Positions 21,450 to 31,400 of a stretch of 64,000 nucleotides of DNA are shown piece after piece; positions within the stretch are counted from its first letter, which is position 1; the number at the start of each line of letters is the position of its first letter. Location of the stretch: positions 62,001 through 126,000 of the forward strand of contig JARBJD010000210.1 of assembly GCA_033064195.1 (NCBI GenBank), given 5' to 3'. Source of the DNA: Blattamonas nauphoetae. Lineage: Eukaryota > Preaxostyla > Oxymonadida. The notes beneath the pieces are model-generated. The model did no database searches, was not told where the DNA came from, and worked only from the letters and a program-made list of their open reading frames with translations. Both the position numbers and the translations under genes were made by a program.

Positions 21450-23230
21450 TTTACAGGCACACCAGCGATGATCCAAGAGTACCAGACACTCCTGGAGGAA
21501 GAGATCAGAATTGGCGCGGTCAGCCGAATTCAACCAAATCAAGCAAAGTTGATCCTCCCAACTTTCCTAGTGCAGAAGAAAGGTGGAAAGTTCCGAAAAG
21601 TATTGAATGCAACCCGACTCAACCAACAGATCATCTCAGAACACTTCAAAATGGAAAACTTACAAACATCACTCGACTTGATCTCGGAGGGAGTCTGGCT
21701 CACAACAATGGATATTCATTCGGCATACCTCCATGTACAACTATCCCCACCTCTTCGACCCTTTCTCTGTTTCAGGTTCAGGGGAGAGATATTCCAGTTC
21801 AATGCTCTCCCCTTCGGATTGTCGACAGCACCTCGGACCTTTTCGGAAATTATGAAAGTAGCGGTGAAATCTCTCCGAGAGCAGTTACAGATCGCGATTG
21901 TATACTACCTGGACGATTTACTCCTAATTACAAAGACGCAGCAGGAGTCTCATTTCAAAACCAGAGAAGCGAAGCGGAGGATGGAGGAGTTGGGGTTTAT
22001 CATCGCAGAGAACAAGAGTTGCTTAGTCCCATCGCAGGAGGTGGAGTTTTTAGGGTGGACCATCAACTCAGCCAATCGAACCGTGAGGATCACGGAAACG
22101 AGGAAGATGAAAGTCCTATCACTCCTCAAATTGATGACGAGTCGATGCATCGAGAGGAAGACGATTCCGACAAAACAACTGTCCAGTCTGATTGGAACCC
22201 TCAGTTTTTTACGGACGTCCGTCCCAGAAGCAAGCTTGTACCTCCGAGAAATGCAGACGACGTTGCATCGAGCAGTTCGCAAGGCTGGCTGGAATGGTTC
22301 CTCACTCTTAACCCCGGTTCTGTTAGGAGAGATCCACTTTTGGAAACACAGGATCGAGAAGAACGATCCACTCAACTTCGCTCCCAAAACAAGTCAGGCG
22401 GTGCTCACAACAGATGCAAGCCCGTCAGGTTGGGGTGCAGTCCTGGTTCACAACGGCTTGGAGACGTATGTTCACGGAATGTGGAACGAGATGGAGAAAC
22501 AGCACACAAGCAATTGGAAAGAGACTGCTGCGGTCGGCAGCAGCATCCGTCAACTCCAACCGTATTTCAAACAGAATCAAATACATGCAATATCCGTCCA
22601 ATCGGACAGTACAGCTGCGGTTTACAACCTCGGAAAGAAACGAGCTGGCCAGACGCTCAAACAGATTACCAGGAGCGTCCTGAAGACAGCCGAGCGAATG
22701 CAACTCCTCTTTGTTTCCAGTACAACACATTGCCGGAAAGACGAACTCGGTTCCGGACGCTCTCTCGCGACTACCTCCACAGGGAGAATTCCATCTCCTC
22801 CCGGAAGTCCTCCAGAGACTAAAACAGGAATGGAACTTCGTTCCGCTAGTCGACTTATTCGCCAGCAACAAAAACAAACAATGTCCAGTATATTGGAGTC
22901 GATTCGAGGACGGACACGCAGCTGGAAAAGACTCTCTGTCCGTCAGTTGGAGCGGGATGACTCATCCTCTCCTTCACCCTCCGGTGTCATTGATAACACG
23001 AGTTCTGATGAAAGTTCAGTTGGAGAGGCCATCGAACGCGGTGATCATCACTCCGCTATGGCCCGGACAGACTTGGTCACATCTCCTCCACTCACTCAAT
23101 CCAACACAGATCATCCTCGGCCCATACAACACCCTTGCGATGCTAGACACTCCGAACAGGGAGCACAAACTCCCACCAGGGATGATGATGGCGTCACTAA
23201 TCAACCCCGAAACTATCCAACCATAACCTT
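21450..23230 (+). CDS. DIRS reverse transcriptase and RNase H
   Basis: Reverse transcriptase motifs are clear: FRKVLNATRLNQQI, WLTTMDIHSAYLHVQL, FNALPFGLSTAPRTFSEIMK and the catalytic box IVYYLDDLLLI (about 21900). RNase H follows with VLTTDASPSGWGAVLVHNG (about 22405) and ISVQSDSTAAVYNLGKK. The trailing stretch (VLMKVQLERPSNAVIITPLW, about 23000) matches the position where DIRS elements carry a DAM-methylase-like domain; that assignment is tentative. The element copies its RNA through this protein. Confidence 0.85.
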
Positions 23231-23459
23231 CATCAGAGAATTAGGTCAATCGGCAGGGTGGAGCGAGGATCTCATCGTCTTGCAGGAAAAGAAATACAAA
23301 CGTCCAGAAGCTTCAGCTCGATCATGGAAGATTTTCAAAGCATATTGTGTCGAGATGAATCTCTCGAATGAGTGTCTCGTCGACAAATCCACAAATATCC
23401 ATGTCCTCTTGGGTGAATTCGCTCTCTTCCTTGAAAAGAAATTCAAACAGTCACCGTCC

Positions 23460-24294
23460 CGCCCTCCCCCTCATCATGAGTCATGTGAAATCAACGCTAC
23501 AACTCTTCCACAAGAGCCTCAGCCTGGATAACACACCACTGCGATCCATTCAACGACTGATTGCTAAACGAAATCCAAGGAAGAAGGGGGCAAAATATAA
23601 GCAGATGTGGAACATCAACGCGATTCTGGATTGGGTTCTCAACTCAAATGAAGAAGCGAAGAAGAATCAAGATCTACATCAAACAAGAACCTTTATAGTG
23701 GTGTTCGCCTATCTCTGCTGTCGTCAGGAAGAACTCATCAACTTGAAGTGGACTGACATTGAATGGTCCTCGCCTTCGACAAAGACAACGAAACGTTTAG
23801 CCACAATTAACCTTCGCTTGAAACAAAATCAAGATGTGATTGAACCGAAGCTCCTTCTCGACGAGGGTTCGCCTGAACTATCTCCTTTCGTTGCACTTCA
23901 GGTTCACCGTGAGAATCTCCGCCGTCAAAAGGGTCGCCTCTCCTCTCTCTCCTTTTTCAACGAGGACCATGTTTGGATCGATTGGAAGACAGGGAGACGC
24001 CTGAGAATCTCGCACCTAAACGAAGCCATCAAGTCGGTCTTCAATCAAATTGGAATCCCCAGATACTTCGGCGCCTATACCATCAAACATGCGGCTGTTA
24101 GTTATCTGCGTCTCCGCAAGCACGTCGCTCGGTCTGTCCTTAACACTCACGTCGGATGGGCGACCTCGTCTCGGATTGCCGACGAATACTATGCAAGGGA
24201 GATTCTCGTCGAATATACCGGGAAAGATCACGCAGAAGCTTGGTGGCAGCCACTCATCGTGGGGTCACGGTCCAAAAGGAATCGTCAACACTGA
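23460..24294 (+). CDS. DIRS tyrosine recombinase
   Basis: C-terminal recombinase with FAYLCCRQEELINLKWTDIE (catalytic Arg region) and YTIKHAAVSYLRLRKHVARS, then HVGWATSSRIADEYYAREIL (His and the Tyr region near the end). Tyrosine recombinases integrate the circular DNA copy of DIRS elements. It sits immediately upstream of the internal complementary region, as usual. Confidence 0.85.
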
Positions 24295-24387
24295 CCGATT
24301 CAATCTATAGATATGTAATCTTCACATTTCATCATTCATTCTGTTTTCTCTTTGTTTCTTCGATAATAGGAATGGCTCTTTTCAACT

Positions 24388-24463
24388 CTCAACGAAGTGG
24401 GAGCTAAGGTTTGTGAGGAGCGGCTGGCAAGAGAGCTCCTCTTCCACAAACCGAAGCTCCCAC
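24388..24463. repeat. DIRS internal complementary region
   Basis: The first half (to GGCAAGAGAGCTCCT) is the complement of the left element end; the second half (CTTCCACAAACCGAAGCTCC) is the complement of the right end. The family uses this region as the template that joins the ends during circular replication. Confidence 0.85.
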
Positions 24464-24633
24464 GAGTTTCCAAACCTTCCACCAAGACTGTGCGTGCCCC
24501 TAATTGCTCCCATTTCCGTCGCGCAAGCGGCAGTTTCTTCAATCATTGGTTAGCCCTGATTGAAGAAAAGAAGTGCTACACTACCGTAGAATCCGAAATG
24601 AAATAATTATTGTTGATCCCATTTGTTTCCTTT

Positions 24634-24697
24634 GGGACCTGGAACCCACACTTCACGGACCTTATCTCAACGAAGTGGGAGCTTCGGTTTGTGGAAG
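24634..24697. repeat. DIRS right inverted terminal repeat
   Basis: The segment GGACCTGGAACCCACACTTC onward is inverted relative to the left end, and its last bases (GGTTTGTGGAAG) are complemented in the internal region. Confidence 0.8.
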
Positions 24698-25152
24698 AGA
24701 ATCTTGTTCACAGTTTGGAGAAAACCCTCGTTTTCCGAAATTGGAAAGGCATGGGGCTGAATGATTGCGAGCATTCTGGACACGACACCAGTTTGAATGA
24801 GATCTATTCTGAGTTTATGAGAACAAATGGAGAGTGATTGACTGAGGAGAGACAGAGTTGAAAGAACAATTTTCGAGTGTGGAGATGACAATAGAATGCA
24901 AATACTGTCACTGAAGCCAGACAGTGATCCATCCGAGGATGGAACAAGTTCGGTGAGGATTCTTTCAGTGGTGAGTTCATCAAAGAACGTTCGTCTGAGA
25001 TTCGTAAGAAAAGAAACTGCCCTATCTTGGAGAGCATCATCAAAATCGAAGTTGTCCCAAATGAGAGAGACCAGCGAATGATATAGAACAGAGTTGTCTT
25101 CGAATGTCTGGCTTGGATTGTGGACGAAATCTAGAAATGCTGAATGCTCCAT
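24698..25152 (-). CDS. host gene H1, 5' part
   Basis: From an ATG at 25152 the frame gives FLDFVHNPSQTFEDNSVLYH, LVPSSDGSLSGFSDSICILL and LSLLSQSLSICSHKLRIDLI, a Leu-rich helical protein. It stops being host sequence at 24698, where DIRS begins; the frame reads on in the DIRS end for a few residues only. H1 and G1 are divergently arranged with about 140 bp between their starts, so they may share a promoter region. The function is not recognised. Confidence 0.6.
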
Positions 25153-25294
25153 CCGAGACGTCTATTCTGAATCAGGTACAGGTGTTGAATGAGGAACCCA
25201 AAAAGATCGTGACTAAGCGAAGATATGATGAGAGATTGACCTTAGTATCACGTGTTTGGAATTGTCTCACGGGATCCAACCATATCTTGAAACA

Positions 25295-27973
25295 ATGACA
25301 CACTCCGTTCTGTTCTTTTGTGTCATTTTAGTGTTTTCGCACCGACACCACTCCACAACACCAGTTTTCCTCTCTTCTCTACTCGACACCCATGCAAACA
25401 TCAAAAACCAACCAAACATTCGACAAATCCAAATGGCGAACAATCTGCATGAAGCGAGCATTTGCCTTTCCAACCGATTCATTTCATTAATCGGGCATGC
25501 TGAAACAAGGATTGTACCTTCTTCAAACAAAGCAGATCCTCTTTTTACTCTGCACAATTGTACATTTTCACTCAAGAACTCGCAACTATTTCCACATGAA
25601 TATGCCTTCCGTCTTGACTTTTCGTACCTGTCACTCGTTCAAACAACTCTCCATGTTATCTCACCCTGTTCTCCAATAGTATCATCACATTCTCAAGTCA
25701 TTCTTGAATCAATCACCATATCATCCCCCAGCCACTATTTGTCATCATTTGTGGAATGCGACACAACCCCGAACGAAGTTACAGCTCTCCAGATGTATAT
25801 TCATGACCATATCATCTCCAGGGGATCGCCAGTCTTCGCTTCAGTTGACACTAGAATCGTCCGACAGATGAACAACAAGCTTGCGAATCTGACTCAACTT
25901 GGGTCAACAACAGCCAAACACAGTTCATCGTATCCGACACAAACAATGATGTTGGGGAGCACGATGTGTTGTGTGGAAAGTCCACTTTATGGATGTGTGA
26001 TTTCAGACATCAACACGGGTGGCAAATTCCTCCTCCTCAACTCGACATTCACACTATCGACCGCATCTTACATGAACCAGGAATACACACACGAAAACAG
26101 GCTCAATGACATATCTTCAGAAAGTTCACTCTCGTTCACCAACTGCACGTTTACGAGCTGTTCGACGGAAGGAGGCGGAGGAGGATTCTACTATTTTCGT
26201 CATAGTGGAGCCCTCACAGTGACCGACTGCAAGTTCTTTTCCTGTAGAGCGAGAATCGATGGAGGTGCATTCGCCACATACTACGCGCGCTCTGCTCAAC
26301 TATCTAACACTCTTTTCGATGCTTGTCGAGCACAGGGAATCGCTGGTGGTCCTGTGATGAACGGAGGGACCGAAACATGCGAAATCACATTCTCCAATTT
26401 CACTGAATGCTACGGCGAAAAAGGAAGCGGTCTTCATCGTAATACTCAATCTCAGGTGGACTCTTTGACCCAATTCAGCAATTGTCGTATTGTGGGATGC
26501 GTCAGCAAGAACGGAGCCTCTTTCCAAACAGTGGCAAGCTGTGGATGTGTCTATTTCGATACAATCAAACATTTGAGTGCCCACAGCAATTTATTCACTC
26601 AAAATCAAGTCGGGTCACAAGGATTGGTCTTGTCAATTGTTCATCTCCCAATTTTCAGTTTCGACGTTCGAGACAACACATTTGAAGCCAATACCCTTAC
26701 TCCGGTCGGAACCGTATATCCAGACGCTCTATATGATGTCATGGAAAGTATATCGTCCAACATAATCCTTGAACGTTCTTGGATATTGACAGGCTCACTG
26801 TTTTCGACGCCGACTGATCTGGACGCAATTTCCGATTCTGGAAGCCCACTTCGCGTCTGCCTACAAACTTCCTCCGCATCTGCCACCTACACAGTTCCCT
26901 CTTCATTTTCATATCCGTATTTGTTCCATGTGAGCAACCAAACAACATTCACAATCTTATCTTCTTTCTCCCTCAATTTGGAGGATTGTCCGTCAGCTGG
27001 GATTTGTTCAGTTTCTGAAGGAGCTTCAGCAACAATCTCCCTGACCTCTCTCACCCCTTCCACATCTCCCACCGATGCCAACTTGTTCGTCGTCGACAAC
27101 GCCAACTTGACCTTCCATGACACCAATCTCCAAACCCTTGTTTTCTCATCCAAATCGGTGCTGAACGTGAAGGGAGCCTCGACAGTGCTTGTCTCGGGCG
27201 TCACCACCTCTTCCATCACCCAATCATCGCCGACTGCTGAGGGAGGATGTTTTCTGTGTGTGGAGGGCCAATCGACAGCTTCCGTCACGATCTCCAATTC
27301 GCTCTTTGGAGACTGTTCAACACCAGGACATGGTGGATGGGGACGGTGTGATTTTGGGGAGGAGGGACAACTCATCATCGAGGACAGCTCGTTTGGACAG
27401 GACTGTGCACAAGGAAACGGCCATCGTCTGTTCGTCTCCCATTCACATCTAAACATTTTCGTCCAAAGTGTTGACTGGACAGTTTTCGGAGTTCCAACTG
27501 TCCTCCCTCAAACGAAGGACGATGCGGATGCTCTGCTTGGATTGGTGTTTGGGATGGAATCAGAAGAGTCGTTTGGGTCGATTCTGTTGTATCTGTTCCC
27601 TCACTCCGCCGACGACGACGCTGTGCATGTCCACTCGTCTGGCCACTCGCACTTGAATTGTGGGAAGAAGCAGCTACCGTGCCTGAAACTGACAGACTCG
27701 TTGACAAAGGTGAAAGGCGATCAAGGGATTATGGTGGATTCAAGTCTGACTCTTTCGAACCAAGTTGTGATTGTCAACCGAACTATGCGCATCAAAAGTT
27801 CAACACCTGCGACGACGATTCTGACACTCGCCTTGTCGAGCTCGTTCGTTGTGGAAGAAGAGACACTCAGGTTCTCGTTGATCACTCTCCAACTCGATTC
27901 CACTCTCTCATCGACACCATTTGTGGTGTGTGGAGGATCTCTGATTCTCACAAACACATCAACAGGCATCTGA
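25295..27973 (+). CDS. G1, beta-helix surface protein, N-terminal part
   Basis: The best start is the ATG at 25295, because it gives a signal peptide (MTHSVLFFCVILVFSHRH). About 890 residues of Ser/Thr/Asn/Cys-rich repeats follow, with the FxNCxF/GG pattern of right-handed beta-helices (for example SLSFTNCTFTSCSTEGGGGG, ALTVTDCKFFSCRARIDGGA). The frame ends 11 bases inside MITE A, which splits the gene. From residue about 590 the sequence matches a second copy at 30200-31110. Such proteins are secreted or displayed at the cell surface; the ligand is unknown. It is one gene with 28491-34759. Confidence 0.8.
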   Translation: MTHSVLFFCVILVFSHRHHSTTPVFLSSLLDTHANIKNQPNIRQIQMANNLHEASICLSNRFISLIGHAETRIVPSSNKADPLFTLHNCTFSLKNSQLFPHEYAFRLDFSYLSLVQTTLHVISPCSPIVSSHSQVILESITISSPSHYLSSFVECDTTPNEVTALQMYIHDHIISRGSPVFASVDTRIVRQMNNKLANLTQLGSTTAKHSSSYPTQTMMLGSTMCCVESPLYGCVISDINTGGKFLLLNSTFTLSTASYMNQEYTHENRLNDISSESSLSFTNCTFTSCSTEGGGGGFYYFRHSGALTVTDCKFFSCRARIDGGAFATYYARSAQLSNTLFDACRAQGIAGGPVMNGGTETCEITFSNFTECYGEKGSGLHRNTQSQVDSLTQFSNCRIVGCVSKNGASFQTVASCGCVYFDTIKHLSAHSNLFTQNQVGSQGLVLSIVHLPIFSFDVRDNTFEANTLTPVGTVYPDALYDVMESISSNIILERSWILTGSLFSTPTDLDAISDSGSPLRVCLQTSSASATYTVPSSFSYPYLFHVSNQTTFTILSSFSLNLEDCPSAGICSVSEGASATISLTSLTPSTSPTDANLFVVDNANLTFHDTNLQTLVFSSKSVLNVKGASTVLVSGVTTSSITQSSPTAEGGCFLCVEGQSTASVTISNSLFGDCSTPGHGGWGRCDFGEEGQLIIEDSSFGQDCAQGNGHRLFVSHSHLNIFVQSVDWTVFGVPTVLPQTKDDADALLGLVFGMESEESFGSILLYLFPHSADDDAVHVHSSGHSHLNCGKKQLPCLKLTDSLTKVKGDQGIMVDSSLTLSNQVVIVNRTMRIKSSTPATTILTLALSSSFVVEEETLRFSLITLQLDSTLSSTPFVVCGGSLILTNTSTGI

Positions 27974-28482
27974 GTAGTCCCATCAAAATAGGTAAAACTG
28001 GGATCAATTGATGTCAGTGCCTAAATTTGTACTGAGATCATATTTCAACTCTTTTCCTTTGAGATTTTCTCATTATCACTTCATTAATCATGTTCAATTC
28101 ACTTCTTGTTTTCACATAATGCTCTTCAATATTTCAGACAGCTCTTATTTCCCAAAAACACGCACGATCACAATCACCAACACTTCTTTTTTCGATGTAT
28201 TCCCTTCATTGACTTTTGTCAGTGAGAAAAAACCATCAAAGAAGACATAATAACGCATTATCGACTTGTTTTTATAATTATTGTTGTAGAACAAACTGAA
28301 CAGCAGCACCCAAAGTTTGCATTTTCATGATCTATGAAGTGACCATTTTCCTTTTTACTTTTTTTTCCATTCAAATATCATATATAAGAAGACTTTTTTG
28401 AAATGAAAGAAACGAAATGGTATTGTAGGTATTTAGTGGGATCAGATCCGACTGGGATCACTGGGATCAAATCAGAAGCCTG
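27963..28482. mobile_element. hAT-like MITE A (520 bp) inside G1
   Basis: The ends are CAGGCATCTGAGTAGTCCCA (left) and the complement of CAGGCTTCTGATTTGATCCC (right). The 8-bp duplication CACATCAA is at 27955-27962 and 28483-28490. Subterminal GGGATCA motifs repeat at both ends. It belongs to the same family as element B (50599-52282): the right end of A matches the left end of B over about 80 bp. It has no coding capacity of its own, but an ATG at 28403 is in frame with the downstream part of G1. Confidence 0.9.
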
Positions 28483-28490
28483 CACATCAA

Positions 28491-31400
28491 GCATTACACA
28501 TTCTGGTACTTCCATCGCTCCCACATTCCTTCCAACATGGATCTTCCACGTGACAGCTGGTTCGCTTTCGATCATTGGGACTGTCTCAAAACCAAAAACC
28601 TTCGAATTCTTCTCGTTCTCGTCTGCGGATGGATGTGTTGTGTGTGTGGACAGTGGAGAAGACACAACCATCGATCCTCCATCACTCACTTTGTCGTTCT
28701 GCGAGTTCGTCTCGTGTCGTGGGGGATCAGCAGGAGGGATTGCTCTGATTGGGGAGAGAGGAGGGACAGTGCAACTGTGTGACTGTTTCTTCACCGCGAA
28801 CGAAGGCTCGCTGTCGAATGATGTGTTTGCGAGTGCCAGTTGGGCGACGTCTCTGTCAAGCTCGACAGTGGATCGCTGCTTCTCAGAGAGCATGTTGAAC
28901 CATCTGGTTGTTGGAGAGTCGCCATCAAATGATCTGCTTCCCTTCTCGGTTCTGTTGGTGGATGCAGACAACAACAACGATGTCAAGTGCGATCAGCCAA
29001 CAGTTGCGTGTTCATCCATTTTTGAGAGTTTGACACACTGCAAACAACTTGATCTGACCGACAACAAGTTCGCTCTCCGCAGAATTCGGATGGTTGGGAA
29101 CTTGACAGAAACGCAATCGATCTCCGTTTTGAGCAAAAGAGTGATCATCGATGCGTTGGAAGAGGATTCGGCTTTGATGTGGAATCCCTCAACATCGGTG
29201 TCTCTTCTGACGGTCACCACAGGATCAGCGACTCTGAAAGGATTCACTTTGATTCATGACAAGCCACAAACAACGACGCCGATGCTCTCAGTTGGCGAAG
29301 ATGGGTTCCTCACTCTCGATCGAATCGTGATGGATGGTCAACAAGCTTCGTTCTCTTCACATCTGATCTCGAACATTCAAGGCACGTTGACTCTCAACTC
29401 AGTTTCCATCTCGAACGTCACTTTGTCAGGCAATGCTCTGATTGAGGGAAGTGGGAATGTTGTGATGGATGACTGCTACTTCACGAACATTCAGAGAGAG
29501 GAGAAAGAAGCAGGTGTCCTCGAATATGATGTCGTCCCAAGCTTCACAATCAAAGTCACAAACACACTGTTCACGAACTGCAAAGGAGGAGATGAGGATC
29601 GCTGGATGTGTCTCTCCTCTCCGACTGCTTTCGCCTTCTCTTCGTCTGACTGGGAAGGAACCTTCTCTGCAAATTCACCTCGATTGGGAGTGACTGTGAA
29701 AGGATGGAATGCTGATTGGAGTTCGGAGCACCAACTCTTCTCGCTTCTGTACCTGATGTACCCCTCGAGTGAAGCCCAAATTGTTATTTCGTCGCCAGCG
29801 AATGTGGGAGACCATCCACTTTGTGGAAGCATCGAAATGCCCTGCCAAACAGTGGAGAAAGGAGTGAGATTGACTGGAGTCAGAACTGTGGAGATTTCAG
29901 TTTCCGCAGATCTGTCAAGTGTGTTGTCGGTTGGACACTCGTCTCTGTCAGTGCATGGTCGGAATGGGAAGGGTTCACTGTGCTTCTCTGAGCTTGGTCA
30001 GATTGTGAGTTCAGAGGAATCGGATGCTGGCGAAGTGATTCTGTCGAAGCTGACATTGGACGCATCTTCATCGACCCTCACTGACTCGTCGCTGATTATG
30101 ATTGGGAGTGGCTCTCTCGATATTTCGAGCTGTTCTCTCATCTCATCCAAAACCATCACTTCAGGCGTTTTCTCATTTCATGGCACTTTTTCGCTGACTT
30201 CATTCACTCTCACCCCTTCCGTCATTTCAACAGATGCCGACATGTTCGTCGTCGACACCGCCAGACTGACATTCAAAGACACCACTCTCCCAACTCTGGT
30301 CTTCTCGTCCAAATCAGTGCTGAACGTGAAGGGAGCTTCAACGGTGCTCGTCTCGGGCGTCACCACCTCTTCCATCACCCAATCATCGTCGTCTGCTGAA
30401 GGAGGGTGTTTTCTGTGTGTGGAGGGCCAATCGACAGCTTCCGTCACAATCTCCGATTCGCAGTTTGGAGATTGCTTAACACCAGGACATGGTGGATGGG
30501 GAAGGTGTGCTTTCGGTGAAGAAGGGAGGCTTGTTGTGACACAGACAACATTTGGCTCGCTCTCGGCGGGAAAGGGTGGGACATTCCTTCTCCTCTCTCA
30601 CTCCGATCTTGCTTCTGTGCTGCCATCGTTCGATTTGACGGTTTTCGGCGTTCCAACTGTCCTCCCTCAAACAAAGGAGGAGGCAGATGCTCTGCTTGGG
30701 CTGGTGTTTGGGAAAGAATCTGAAGAGTCGGTTGGGTCGATTCTGTTGTATCTGTTCCCTCACTCATCCAGCGACGACTCTGTGCATGTTCACTCGTCTG
30801 GGCATTCACACTCGAATTGTGGGAAGAAGCAGCTACCTTGCCTGGCTCTGCCAGACTCGTTGACAAAGGCGAAAGGCGAACAGGGGATTATGGTGGACAC
30901 AAGTCTGACTCTTTTGGACGAAATTGTGATTGTCAACAGAACAGTGGAGATCACTTGTCCTCCAACTGAGACGATGATTCTGACGCTCGGCTCGTCAAGC
31001 TCGTTTGTTGTGGAAGAACACACTCTCACGTTCTCGTTGATCACACTCCAACTCGATTCATCACTTTCGTCGACTCCATTTGTGGTGTGTGGAGGGTCTC
31101 TGATTCTCACTGACATATCGAGCATCACACATTCTGGCACTTCCATCTCTCCCACACTCCTTTCAAAATGTGTCTTCCACGTGACATCTGGCTCATTATC
31201 GATTGTTGGGACTGTCTTAAAACCAAAAACATTCGAATTCTTCTCGTTCTCGTCTTCGGATGGATGTGTTGTATATGTGGACAGTGGAGACGACACAACC
31301 ACTGATCCTCCGTCACTCACCATATCGTTCTGCGAGTTCATTTCTTGCCACGGAGGATCAACAGGAGGGATCGCTCTGGTTGGAGAAAGAGGCGGGACAG

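Larger units (their letters stand above)
20021..24697 (+). mobile_element. DIRS-type tyrosine recombinase retroelement
   Basis: Family DIRS. The architecture is diagnostic: inverted terminal repeats (left about 20021-20108, right about 24634-24697) and an internal complementary region (24388-24463) that contains the complement of both outer ends joined together. Parts in order: gag-like region, reverse transcriptase with RNase H, an unassigned stretch, and a tyrosine recombinase. It lies exactly within host gene H1, without an obvious target duplication, as expected for integration by a tyrosine recombinase. It looks nearly whole, with roughly one or two breaks; overlapping frames are normal in this family. 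It is probably a fairly young copy. Confidence 0.9.
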
